Of a stretch of 64,000 nt of DNA, positions 8,301-16,658 are shown piece after piece. Below the pieces are notes generated by a model, which saw only the letters and a list, made by a program, of their open reading frames with translations, searched no databases and was not told the origin of the DNA. The translations under genes and the position numbers were made by a program. Position 1 is the stretch's first letter. Each line of letters starts with the position of its first letter. Source of the DNA: CAYYNQ01 sp964473105 (lineage in GTDB: Bacteria > Sumerlaeota > Sumerlaeia > MVZB01). Location of the stretch: positions 1-64,000 of the forward strand of contig CAYYNQ010000102.1 of the NCBI GenBank assembly GCA_964473105.1. Reading direction: 5' to 3'.

Positions 8301-9740
8301 TTATTTTCCGTATCTCAATTCCCCGGCCGGAAGCGTTGTCGACCACAGCGGTCTTCCCCGGGTGTCAAAGTAATCCAGTTCACAACGTCGGTTATCGTAC
8401 GGCCCCCGAAAACTCATTAATGCAAAATTCCGGACATCGATCAGTGACCCTTCGACACGTTCCATGTTTTTTTCATTTTCCCCGGCGTTCGTGTAGGCCC
8501 CCGACGTCAGCGGCGAGACCGTGAAGTCGTATAACGGGTAATGCCCCTTGCGTTCAAGCCGGCTGACCTCTGAATAATGGCGGTCTCCCGAGAGAAAGAT
8601 TACCCCCTCAATCTTTTCCGCGGCCAGCAAATCCAGAATTTCCCGACGTTCCTCGGGATGGTAGTGGGAGTAGGTCTCATGGGTTTTGAGTTCGGTCACG
8701 AACTGCCCACCCATCACAACGACCTTATACCTCGCACGACTGGTGACCAGTGCGTCGATCAGCCACTGTACCTGGTGTTTGCCAAGCTGGGTCCTTTCCC
8801 CCGTCTTTCGATGGTTTGGGGACCGAAAGAACCGGTTATCCAGCAGGAAGAATTGTACATCCTCCCAGACAAAGCTGGTTGTGATTCCCGTCTGGCCCGC
8901 GACACCGTAACCCGGGTTGGCCCAAAACATCTTGAAGACATCCAGCGCGGCATTGCGCATGACATTCCCACGATCGCTATTGTTAGGCCCGAAGTCATGG
9001 TCGTCCCAGATCGCATATTGCGGCACCGACCCGAGCAGCGGCTGCAGTTCGGGCAGTGCCCTGCCATTCGAATAACGTTTCAGCATGCCCGTGGGTGTGT
9101 TCCAGTCGGCAGGGGTGAAATAGAAGTTGTCGCCCAGCCAGATCATCAGGTCGGGCTGTTTTTCATGGATGTTCCTGAATATTTCATATTCGCTTCCGTG
9201 CGGTTTTCTTTTGGTTAGCAGGCCGGAGTCTCTGATATAGGCGCAACTGCCCAGTGCAACCGTGAAATCGTCCGGTTCATCATTGGGCCCATGATAACCG
9301 AGACGGCGCGTGCGGAATGATGTTGGGTAGGGGCGGGGCACAACGACCCCGTTGATCAATACCTCTTAATTATACCGCGTTGCGGGCTTGAGGTCGATGA
9401 TCAGGATGTGTGCAGTGCAGCCTTTGCTGGCATGGGTGTCCATTGGGAGGGTTTCAAAAACCTCACCCGGGTTTTCCTGTTCATGGTAGCGGATACGGAC
9501 CGGTACGGACTCCCGTGTCTGCACCCAAAGCATGACTTCATTTACATCGACATAGCCAACCATGGGCCCCGCACTGAGGAGAGCCTTGATTTCCGTAGTT
9601 CCCCATTTATCTGAATGGGTATCAGGCCGGGCGTTATGACAGGTGAAGTTCCCAACACATCCGACGAACAGGAGCAGGTATCCGGTGATCCCCAAAAAAG
9701 TAGTCGGGTGGGTGGCCATTCTCTGATACTTCAATGACAT
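8301..9740 (-). pseudogene. PhoD-like alkaline phosphatase lipoprotein gene interrupted by an in-frame TAA
   Basis: Two minus-strand frames in the same phase are separated by a single TAA at 9366-9368 (context '...ATRYN*EVLINGVVV'). Upstream lies a lipoprotein leader (lipobox 'LFVGC') and the N-terminal beta domain. Downstream are the full metallophosphatase motifs: 'VALGSCAY', 'IWLGDNFYF', 'IWDDHDFGPNN', 'GGQFVTE' and 'LSGDRHYSEV'. Family members have an aromatic residue at or near the stop ('RYYYEV'), so a one-base TAT-to-TAA change would explain it. All catalytic motifs are intact, so the lesion is recent, an assembly error, or read through. The ATG at 9740 has AGGA about 9 nt upstream. 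An intact protein would hydrolyse phosphate mono- or diesters outside the cytoplasm. Confidence 0.8.
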
Positions 9741-10195
9741 GACGCAATTCCTGGTCCGTTTGATCGGGGGCGAAGTCCCTCCGTGAAAGTAATAATATCG
9801 TGCTTTACACGCCAAAAATCCATGGGATTCAGTTTAACTTCACGGGCCAACTGATGAACCCAAGAATATGGTTGATCCGGGACGATTTAGACTCGAAAAT
9901 GGTATTTCATTAACAAATATTGTGCATATTAAAATATTTTAAGTCAAAAAAATACTATATAATGCGCTCATTCTCGTTGCTGATATGGGTTTGGACCACC
10001 GAATATGGATGGCCTTGGCAGATGGGATTTTTACAGAACCGGGTCATATGCATTTCTAAAGATGGGGAGTGAGGTGTCGTTACGGCCATGTTTTTGAGAT
10101 GAAATTCAGGGCGACTCAGCCCGGGGTCAAGGGAGTCTGCCATTATATTTGGAAGTCCGCATGTCTGGATTTAAGTGAGGGTGAGTGATTGCGTC
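9741..10195. promoter_or_regulatory. AT-rich intergenic region with a candidate -10 box upstream of the methyl-transfer cluster
   Basis: The region from 9900 to 9965 is strongly AT-rich and contains a perfect TATAAT at 9958-9963, but no recognisable -35 box sits 16-19 bp upstream. About 230 nt of potential leader follow before the first gene. It contains a GACTC/GAGTC dyad around 10113-10137. I looked for a cobalamin or SAM/SAH riboswitch because of the downstream genes and could not match one convincingly. No gene is visible. Confidence 0.35.
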
Positions 10196-11773
10196 ATGTA
10201 TTCGTTGAAGGAAAAACTTGAGGATTCCGGACAGTTTGCAATCGGTCTCGAATTGGTGTCAACCCGCGGGACGATGCAGGATTTGAAGTCCCGTGTTTTG
10301 CGTGATTTTGCCGGTGATGTCGTTTCCATTGATGATATCGACTGGGTATCGATTACGGATAACGCCGGGGGTAATCCAATGCTGAACCCGATCTGTCTGG
10401 GGAAGCCCCTCCTGTATTCTGGGAAGGATGTGATCATCCACCTTTCGTGCAAGGACCTGAACCGCAACGGCCTTGAGCGGGAGGCCTGGTTATTGGCCAG
10501 CGAGGGATTTCACAACATCCTAACCCTAAGCGGGGATTACCCGATCGACGGTTACCAGGGCAAGGCCCGACCGGTATTCGACATTGACTCGGTCGGGCTG
10601 CTTAAAATGCTCGATGACATGAATCAGGGACTGAGCATCACGGGCCCGGGCGGCAGGAATAGGCGCAATTTGCGGGCGACCGATTTTTTCCCGGGTGCGG
10701 TTGCTACCAATTTCAAGCTGCACGAGAACGAGGTCATGCCTCAATATTTTAAGCTGGCGAAAAAGATCGAATGCGGCGCCCGCTTCATCATTAGCCAAAT
10801 CGGCTACGATTCACAGAAGTCCCACGAGTTGCTTCATTACATGAAGCAGAACGGGATGGCCGACACGCCACTGGTTGGTAACGTATACCTGCTGAATGCT
10901 CGCATTGCGAAGGTCTTTCACGGCATGAAGATTCCCGGAGTTGTGGTTTCAGATGAATTGCTGGAGGTGTGTGAAAAGCAGGCCAAGAGTGAGGACAGGG
11001 GCCGTCGTTTCTTCATGGAACTGGCCGCAAAGCAGATGGCTGTTTTCCGGGGCATGGGTTACCGGGCCGTCTATCTGGGGGGGATTCACAAGACCGATAC
11101 GTTGCGGGAGGTCTTGGACACCTACAAGTCATACGGGAACAATGACTGGGTCGAGTTTGCACGTGAAATCCGCTATTCGCGGCCCGGTGAGTTCTATTAT
11201 TTTGCGAGGGATGAATCCAACGGTTTGATTCAGCCCGAGCAGGTCAATCCCAATTACCTCGCATCGCTGAAAATCCGGACAAAGACACGGAATGTCAACT
11301 TTGCGTATACAATGGGTAAGCTGACGCATGACATCCTGTTTACTCCAGGCAAGGGCCTATTCAGGCTTGGAAAACGTTTTTACGGATCATGCAAAAATAT
11401 CATGCAGGGACCGGGTCTGTTGAGGAAATTCGAGCATGGCTGCAAGGTCATGATGTTTGACTGTCGAGACTGCGGAGATTGTTCGCTGCCCGACATCACG
11501 TTTCTCTGTCCCGAGTCACAATGTGCCAAAAACCAGCGCAATGGACCCTGTGGGGGGACACGCGACGGTTTGTGTGAGGTTACGGACGAGAAGGAGTGCA
11601 TCTGGGCGCGTGCATACGACCGCTTGAAGTATGAGGGGCGTGAGCAGCAGATGCTGGATCATGCACCGGTCATTCAGGATGCGGGCCTGATCGGAACGTC
11701 CAGTTGGGCGAATACCTATCTTGGGCGTGATCACTCAAGCAGGCATCGTGGCGCACGGCAGTCTAAAGAGTAA
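10196..11773 (+). CDS. metF: Methylenetetrahydrofolate reductase fused to a MetV-type C-terminal domain
   Basis: About 525 residues. The N-terminal half is a MetF-like TIM barrel ('FAIGLELVSTRG', 'NILTLSGDYPIDGYQG', 'ATNFKLHENE', 'ARFIISQIGYDSQK', 'GNVYLLNARIA'). The C-terminal third carries the MetV/PF12225 cysteine pattern: 'CRDCGDCSLPDI', 'CPESQCAKNQRNGPCGG' and a distal 'EKECIWARAYDRLK'. In acetogens MetF and MetV are separate subunits that reduce 5,10-methylene- to 5-methyl-H4folate; here they form one chain. It heads a same-strand run with the methyl-H4folate:corrinoid methyltransferase, so it most likely makes that enzyme's substrate. ATG 10196 has GGGTGAG about 10 nt upstream; GTG 10175 is an in-frame alternative. 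The electron donor and any partner (for example a RnfC2-like subunit) are not seen here. Confidence 0.85.
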   Translation: MYSLKEKLEDSGQFAIGLELVSTRGTMQDLKSRVLRDFAGDVVSIDDIDWVSITDNAGGNPMLNPICLGKPLLYSGKDVIIHLSCKDLNRNGLEREAWLLASEGFHNILTLSGDYPIDGYQGKARPVFDIDSVGLLKMLDDMNQGLSITGPGGRNRRNLRATDFFPGAVATNFKLHENEVMPQYFKLAKKIECGARFIISQIGYDSQKSHELLHYMKQNGMADTPLVGNVYLLNARIAKVFHGMKIPGVVVSDELLEVCEKQAKSEDRGRRFFMELAAKQMAVFRGMGYRAVYLGGIHKTDTLREVLDTYKSYGNNDWVEFAREIRYSRPGEFYYFARDESNGLIQPEQVNPNYLASLKIRTKTRNVNFAYTMGKLTHDILFTPGKGLFRLGKRFYGSCKNIMQGPGLLRKFEHGCKVMMFDCRDCGDCSLPDITFLCPESQCAKNQRNGPCGGTRDGLCEVTDEKECIWARAYDRLKYEGREQQMLDHAPVIQDAGLIGTSSWANTYLGRDHSSRHRGARQSKE

Positions 11774-11930
11774 AGACGTCACACTGTAAATATCAAGGAT
11801 ATTAAGATGAGATATCACAGGTGGCCCGTTGCGGATTCGCACGCTGTTACCTCTGTCGACAAGATCAGGGAGACCAAGGGCCGATGAGCCCCCCTGCACG
11901 ATTTTGAAATAAAACAAGGGAGTCCAGGAA

Positions 11931-12839
11931 ATGTCCGAGTCGCCGTTCAGGATTATCAGTGACATAATCAATAATGCATATGCCAGTTCCAGGCGGGCCT
12001 TCGAGGCGCGAAGTTTGGAAGGATACCAGGAAATTGCCCGTAAGCAGGCCGAGCTGGGTTCCAGCTATCTGGATGTCAATATCGATGGGACCCAAGCGCT
12101 AATGGTCCGGCCGGAGGAAATGCAGGCATTCCTGCCCGATCTTGTCCCGGCCCTGCAGGAGGCCGTATCGATCCCACTCTGTTTTGACAATCCGAACATC
12201 AATTATCATCGGGTTGCGCTTGAACACTATGACGCGTCTAAAGTCGGTCGGCCAATCCTCAACTCGGTCGCGGCCTCGAGGGAGCGCCTCGATGAGTTTT
12301 ACGAGATGATCCGGGAATATGACACAATGGTGATTGTGATGGCTTCGGAAAAGTTCTGTGACAGCGGCGGGGAACAGTGTTTTACGCCGGACGATGTCTA
12401 TCATGTCGCCAAAGAGTGGATCCAAATTCTTTCCGAAAAGGCGGGTCGATCCAATGAGCACTTGATTTTCGACACGGGACTGGCGCCGGTGGGTGCGGAC
12501 ACCTACGGCCTTGTCAACATTGGTTTGGATGCGATGGAAATGATCTCGGCCGACCCTGATTTTGAGGGCATTCATTTTTCGGTGGGGTTGTCCAATTTTG
12601 CATGGGGTTCACCGAAAGAGGCACGGGGCCAGCTTGAAAAGGCCTATTTGAATCTGGCTGGCAAACGTGGCCTGGATTTTGTCTTGGCTAACCCGCGGAA
12701 TGGCCTGATGCCGCTGGATGATCATGACCCCTACGTCACAGGTCTGATCAATGCGCTGAATCAGGGCCGTCCGCTTGCGGGTGAAACCCAGGAAGATGCA
12801 GGCTTTCGTCAGGCAGAGGAAATCATGGCCCTTTTTTAG
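11931..12839 (+). CDS. Methyltetrahydrofolate:corrinoid methyltransferase (pterin-binding domain, MeTr/AcsE type)
   Basis: A 302-residue single-domain TIM barrel of the dihydropteroate-synthase/MeTr family: 'YQEIARKQAELGSSYLDVNIDG', 'PLCFDNPNINYHRVAL', 'HLIFDTGLAPVGADTYG', 'GIHFSVGLSNFAWGSPK' and 'FVLANPRNG'. The Asp and Asn residues of 'LDVNID', 'DNPN' and 'ANPRN' match positions that bind the pterin ring. This module moves the methyl group of 5-methyl-H4folate to a corrinoid cofactor on a partner protein, as in the second module of MetH or AcsE of the Wood-Ljungdahl pathway. AGGGAG sits 8 nt before the ATG. The adjacent reactivation-domain and homocysteine methyltransferase genes argue for a methionine-synthase role over acetyl-CoA synthesis. 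The corrinoid partner is not encoded in the window. Confidence 0.88.
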   Translation: MSESPFRIISDIINNAYASSRRAFEARSLEGYQEIARKQAELGSSYLDVNIDGTQALMVRPEEMQAFLPDLVPALQEAVSIPLCFDNPNINYHRVALEHYDASKVGRPILNSVAASRERLDEFYEMIREYDTMVIVMASEKFCDSGGEQCFTPDDVYHVAKEWIQILSEKAGRSNEHLIFDTGLAPVGADTYGLVNIGLDAMEMISADPDFEGIHFSVGLSNFAWGSPKEARGQLEKAYLNLAGKRGLDFVLANPRNGLMPLDDHDPYVTGLINALNQGRPLAGETQEDAGFRQAEEIMALF

Positions 12840-13028
12840 GGCCAGTTTTGGAGACCAATGTGTGGTGACTAGATAAGCGATGATCGTGATTGAAAAACAC
12901 TGCTGGAGACAGGGACGAACGCGGACGCATGTTATTTGGCTGACCCAAAGGGATTTTCAAGGTGGGCTTCCCCGGGCCACCCAAGAATCCTTCCGGGGAA
13001 ATCCAATGCCGGCTTCCTCGAGTAGGCA

Positions 13029-14297
13029 ATGAATGCAAGATTAACCCATACTCCTGGTCGTGTTGATATCCGTGAATCGGAGTATATGCGGTTGCTGGGG
13101 TTTCCGTCGGGGAGACAGCCGGACACAAAAGTTAGGTCACTCATGGATGGCGCTCAGTCGTGGTACCATGCCCGGGGGATGCCTTGGGTAGCGGGGTGCA
13201 GTTTTCCGAAGATTGAGGTCCAGGACGCCGTCGTTGAAATCATGGATGACTGCCGACTGGAGAGTAAAGAACTTGCGGACAGGCTTTACAAGGCCGGCGC
13301 CCATGAGATCCATGTCGTCGCTGTGAGCGCGGGCAGGGGGATTAGCAATGAGACAGCCCGGATGTGGGAGGATGATCGTGTTGATGAGTCTTGGTTCCTG
13401 GATGCCTACGGCTCGGCTGTGGTCGAACAACTGATATCTGATGCAGGACAGAAATTGTGCGAGAAGCTGGAACCGCAGGGCATGGCTGTCCTTCCACATC
13501 ACAGTCCGGGTTATACCGGTTGGGATATTGCAGGCCAGCCCAACTTGGTGAAGCTTTTCTTGGAACATCATGAGGGCCCGCTTCCGGGGCCACTTGAGGT
13601 CCTCTGGTCAGGAATGCTGGTTCCAAAGAAATCCATGCTGGCTGTATTCGGGGTCACAAGACACATTGATCGTGTTGAAAACCTACCGGAACTCATTCCT
13701 TGTTACCGGTGTGATCTTGATGTGTGTCGTTACCGACGGGCGCCGCATCAGCTTGCTGAACCCGCGAATTCGGGCACAGCAGACTTGAATGGCCCGGGGC
13801 AGGCTTCCAGGGGTTCAGTGGCCACCATAGGGCACGACGATGAACCGGCCATGAAATATGCATACGCCTTTAAACCTCACATCCTGAAAAAATGGTCGGA
13901 CCGATTCCTGGATCTTGAATATGGAAGAAATAAGCAAACGAGAGCCGTCTTTCGGATGAACGGTAACACCTGCAGCAACATGGGTGTTCGCATCGTGCTG
14001 GATTTTGACCTAACATTGACTTGGCAAGACGGGGATTATCTGATAGAAAGCGGTCGAGTTCGGCCTGTTGAGGGAGAGACGGGTTATCAGGAGATGTGTG
14101 AGTTCATCCAGCATCCCGATGAGTTTTGGGAACAGGCCAGTTCATATGTCCCCCTCCAGGGTCAGTCCTTGGATCGGGTTCTTGAATGGAGTCCCGACAT
14201 TAACCCGGCAGGTTGCCTGTGTGAGCGCAGTCATCAGGATCACAAGTGGAGAATGGTCTACCAGACGATTCATTTTGCATTAAAGGGAAACAAATGA
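13029..14297 (+). CDS. Stand-alone methionine-synthase (B12) activation-domain protein with C-terminal extension
   Basis: A 422-residue protein. Residues about 15-245 match the vitamin-B12-dependent methionine synthase activation domain: 'MRLLGFPSGRQPDTKVRSLM', 'HEIHVVAVSAGRGI', 'FLDAYGSAVVEQLISDAG', 'HHSPGYTGWDIAGQ', 'SGMLVPKKSMLAVFGV', then 'CYRCDLDVCRYRR'. In MetH this domain binds SAM and reductively re-methylates oxidised cob(II)alamin. Residues about 270-420 form an extra domain I do not recognise ('CSNMGVRIVLDF'; a late CxC in 'GCLCERSH'). The start at 13029 is uncertain because TAGG lies only 2 nt upstream. It overlaps the next gene by 4 bp (ATGA), so reactivation and homocysteine methylation are probably coupled. 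It has no ferredoxin domain, unlike RamA, so the electron donor must be separate. Confidence 0.75.
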   Translation: MNARLTHTPGRVDIRESEYMRLLGFPSGRQPDTKVRSLMDGAQSWYHARGMPWVAGCSFPKIEVQDAVVEIMDDCRLESKELADRLYKAGAHEIHVVAVSAGRGISNETARMWEDDRVDESWFLDAYGSAVVEQLISDAGQKLCEKLEPQGMAVLPHHSPGYTGWDIAGQPNLVKLFLEHHEGPLPGPLEVLWSGMLVPKKSMLAVFGVTRHIDRVENLPELIPCYRCDLDVCRYRRAPHQLAEPANSGTADLNGPGQASRGSVATIGHDDEPAMKYAYAFKPHILKKWSDRFLDLEYGRNKQTRAVFRMNGNTCSNMGVRIVLDFDLTLTWQDGDYLIESGRVRPVEGETGYQEMCEFIQHPDEFWEQASSYVPLQGQSLDRVLEWSPDINPAGCLCERSHQDHKWRMVYQTIHFALKGNK

Positions 14298-15205
14298 GGC
14301 GAACACTTCTCGATGCACTCGGGGAGAAACCACTGCTGGGTGATGGCGCAATGGGAACACAGCTTCAGTATGCCGGTCTCGAGCCCGGTGGTGCCGGTGA
14401 AGGATGGAACTTAACGGACCCCGAAAAAGTGCTGAAAATTCAGAAAGGTTATGCGGATGCGGGATCGGATTGCCTCCTGACCAACACGTTCGGCGGATGC
14501 CGGATCATGTTACGCCGTCACAACCTTGACGGTGAGGTCGAGGCGATCAACAGGGCGGCGGCGCGGATTGCACGTGAGGCCTTTGGTGGCCGGGAAGGTT
14601 TCGTGATCGGTGACATCGGGCCGTTTGGGGGTATTATGGAGGAAGTTGGCGGCGAGATCCCCCAGTCCGACGTCGTTGAGGCATTTGATGAACAGGCCAG
14701 GGCCCTTGTCGAGGGTGGTGTCGATGCGGTCATCATCGAAACCCAGACGTCACTTGAAGAACTTGAGATCGGGATTCAGGCTGCAAAAAAAGCGGGTGCT
14801 TCATGCATTATCGGCTCAATGGCCTATGATATGCTTGCGGATGAATCGGGATTCAAGACCATGATGGGTGTGGCTCCTGAACAGGCTGCCGAGTTCATGG
14901 TTGGTGCGGGAGTGGACATCATTGCGCTGAATTGCGGTACTGGAATGACGATTCAGCGTGCTCTTGAGGGGGTTCACGCCTACCAGTCAGTGACTGGCAA
15001 GCCCACCATGGTGCAGCCCAATGCGGGGTTGCCAGAACTGGTGAACCTCAAGGTTGTATACCGGGAAACACCCGAGGAGATGGGTGCGGGACTTGTTCCC
15101 CTACTTGAGGCGGGCGCCGGAATCATCGGTGGCTGCTGCGGGAGTACAGCCGACCATATTCGTCATTTCCGGGGAGTTATAGACGATTATCTTTCTAAAA
15201 AATAG
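14294..15205 (+). CDS. Homocysteine S-methyltransferase domain protein (MetH N-terminal module type)
   Basis: A 303-residue TIM barrel of the homocysteine-binding family: 'LLGDGAMGTQLQYAGL', 'DCLLTNTFGGCRIML', 'GFVIGDIGPFGG', 'VIIETQTSLEELEIGI' and two zinc-ligand segments, 'ALNCGTGM' and 'GGCCGSTADHIRHF'. The three expected zinc cysteines are present (Cys of 'NCG' and the Cys pair of 'GGCCG'). It accepts a methyl group onto homocysteine, here most likely from a methyl-corrinoid protein given its neighbours; betaine- or S-methylmethionine-dependent homologues have the same fold. ATG 14294 overlaps the upstream stop (ATGA) and has AAAGGGA about 6 nt upstream; an upstream in-frame ATG at 14246 lies inside the previous gene and is less likely. 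Confidence 0.88.
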   Translation: MRRTLLDALGEKPLLGDGAMGTQLQYAGLEPGGAGEGWNLTDPEKVLKIQKGYADAGSDCLLTNTFGGCRIMLRRHNLDGEVEAINRAAARIAREAFGGREGFVIGDIGPFGGIMEEVGGEIPQSDVVEAFDEQARALVEGGVDAVIIETQTSLEELEIGIQAAKKAGASCIIGSMAYDMLADESGFKTMMGVAPEQAAEFMVGAGVDIIALNCGTGMTIQRALEGVHAYQSVTGKPTMVQPNAGLPELVNLKVVYRETPEEMGAGLVPLLEAGAGIIGGCCGSTADHIRHFRGVIDDYLSKK

Positions 15206-15219
15206 GGGGAGGGAATGAT

Positions 15220-15552
15220 ATGAAACACAAACTGGCTGAAATTGATCCTGAGGCGGATAAACTGCTGCCTCCGGCGAAGAAGGATAACTCCGGTATCGGA
15301 GTGTACTATGTCGATGCGGTCATCAAGCCGATGAACACTACGCTTGAAGATGGATCGAAGGTTCTTCTGAAACGTCGCGGTGCGAGAATCACCATGTCAA
15401 TCGGTGATAAAAAGGGTGACGCAATCATGAATCGCCTTGTCGACGGTCCGGACCAGAAGAACATGCTCGATGTGGCCCTGAAGGCTGCTGCACGTGCAGC
15501 GGGTGCGGAGTATATTGTCGAGAATGGCACGGCCTATCTGGACATACCTTGA
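15220..15552 (+). CDS. Small conserved-looking protein at the end of the methyl-transfer cluster, function unknown
   Basis: 110 residues, basic and charged, with predicted beta-alpha pattern ('GVYYVDAVIKPM', 'KVLLKRRGARITMSIGDKKGDA', 'LDVALKAAARAAGAEYIVENG'). No cysteine or histidine clusters, signal peptide or membrane segment, so it is cytoplasmic. It starts 15 bp after the homocysteine methyltransferase stop with GGGGGAGGGA just upstream, so it is co-transcribed. It lacks the DxHxxG motif of corrinoid-binding domains and so is not the missing carrier. I do not recognise the family; an assembly or chaperone role for the split methyltransferase is speculation from position only. Confidence 0.75.
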   Translation: MKHKLAEIDPEADKLLPPAKKDNSGIGVYYVDAVIKPMNTTLEDGSKVLLKRRGARITMSIGDKKGDAIMNRLVDGPDQKNMLDVALKAAARAAGAEYIVENGTAYLDIP

Positions 15553-15896
15553 GCCTGTGCTTTTATTTGGACCTTGAGTAGGGATGCCAGATAAAATTAC
15601 GGGCATGTGCGTTGGCCTTTCTCATCCCGTGGAGTTGAAGCCGGGACATTCGCACATCATGCACGGGTTGGAGGCCCAAGAAGTTTTGGGCTAGAGGATA
15701 ACAAGCAAGCCTCCCCTGCTCACGTAATCCCCCTGTTTGACCTTGCTATGTCTTGCCGGCATATGCAATAAGGTGTGATTTCGGAACATATCCTTTTCTT
15801 AAGGCCCCCATCTTGTCCTTGGTTTCATGCGGTTTTGGCAGCTGTCGAATCCGGCCCGAATCCAGATGTTGTCAGTAAGGGCCAGTGGGGGAAGTG
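15553..15896. other. Intergenic region, no gene seen
   Basis: About 340 bp follow the methyl-transfer cluster. A small hairpin GCCCAA/TTGGGC with a 6-nt loop occupies 15674-15691; no strong T-run follows, so terminator function is unproven. No convincing open frame or RNA gene. Confidence 0.5.
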
Positions 15897-16304
15897 ATGA
15901 GATCAAGGGACTTGGTAATATCCGGTATGGCAACCGGGGCGCTAGTTGGATTGTTATTGTCCGGGTTAATTCGAATCCCGCTTGGGGTTGATCCGGAAGG
16001 TCATGCATACCACTGTATGTACTGGTGGTGGTCTGCATTGTTGACAGCTATTTTTGTCCCCCTTACGGCAGCTCTTTCATCATGCTTGATGGCCATCAGA
16101 TGGACATGTTGCAAACCTCGCATGGCACAATTGATTCCTGTTGCCTTTCTCACCTTCATCATTCCGGTGCTCGGTCCGGTTTTCGGGGGCAATGGAGGGT
16201 CCAGGGAAATCCCGCTTATGATGCTCATGGGTGCTGTAGGGGGGGTATTTTGGAGCATGCCTTGCGTCCTTTGGGCTCGAGCCGGTTCAAAGCAGGTGCA
16301 ATAA
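15897..16304 (+). CDS. Small integral membrane protein, unknown function
   Basis: 135 residues with three to four hydrophobic segments ('MATGALVGLLLSGLI', 'WWSALLTAIFVPLTAALSSC', 'LIPVAFLTFIIPVLGPVFG', 'IPLMMLMGAVGGVFWSMPC'). ATG 15897 is preferred because GGGGGA lies 4-5 nt upstream; a GTG at 15885 is in frame but overlaps that site. No family recognised. It stands alone between the methyl-transfer cluster and the Mla operon, with over 300 bp on both sides. Confidence 0.6.
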   Translation: MRSRDLVISGMATGALVGLLLSGLIRIPLGVDPEGHAYHCMYWWWSALLTAIFVPLTAALSSCLMAIRWTCCKPRMAQLIPVAFLTFIIPVLGPVFGGNGGSREIPLMMLMGAVGGVFWSMPCVLWARAGSKQVQ

Positions 16305-16327
16305 TAACAATTTTATCCGGTGACTAT

Positions 16328-16385
16328 GGCTCGCCGGAGGCGGTGGGTGCATGGTTTTTTGTTTGCCCACGGGTTTAGGCGAGCC
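16328..16385 (+). repeat. Long-range inverted repeat downstream of the small membrane protein gene
   Basis: Exact 8-bp arms GGCTCGCC (16328-16335) and GGCGAGCC (16378-16385) enclose a second stem GTGGGT/GCCCAC (16343-16348 with 16365-16370) around a T-rich loop. The two nested stems could form a structured RNA or a terminator for the gene ending at 16304; only a weak T-rich tract follows. The rest of 16305-16658 shows no gene. Confidence 0.45.
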
Positions 16386-16658
16386 GTCCAAGATGTTTAT
16401 TTTCGGTCTTGAACCACAGAATGTCACGGTTGAATCGATCTTTGAAAACTTTCCGGCCGTGTCGGGTTCATTCCACAGGATCAAAGGCAGACATCAAGGT
16501 TCCCTGACATCTCTAGAATTCCCGCGACCCGGAGAAATTATCTGCCCCTGATACCCGTCATTGCTTGCTTTGCGCCATTTTCCCTGAAAGCATGGCGGTA
16601 GCTTAAAGGGTTTTGACGCCGTGAAGCTTGGGAAGATTATCACCACACGAGGGGGTTT

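Noticed and set aside
10040..10145. Cobalamin or SAM/SAH riboswitch upstream of the methyl-transfer cluster
   Set aside because: A GACTC/GAGTC dyad and a loosely B12-box-like end are present, but the core motifs and a supporting stem arrangement could not be matched. A covariance-model search (Rfam cobalamin, SAM, SAH families) would decide.
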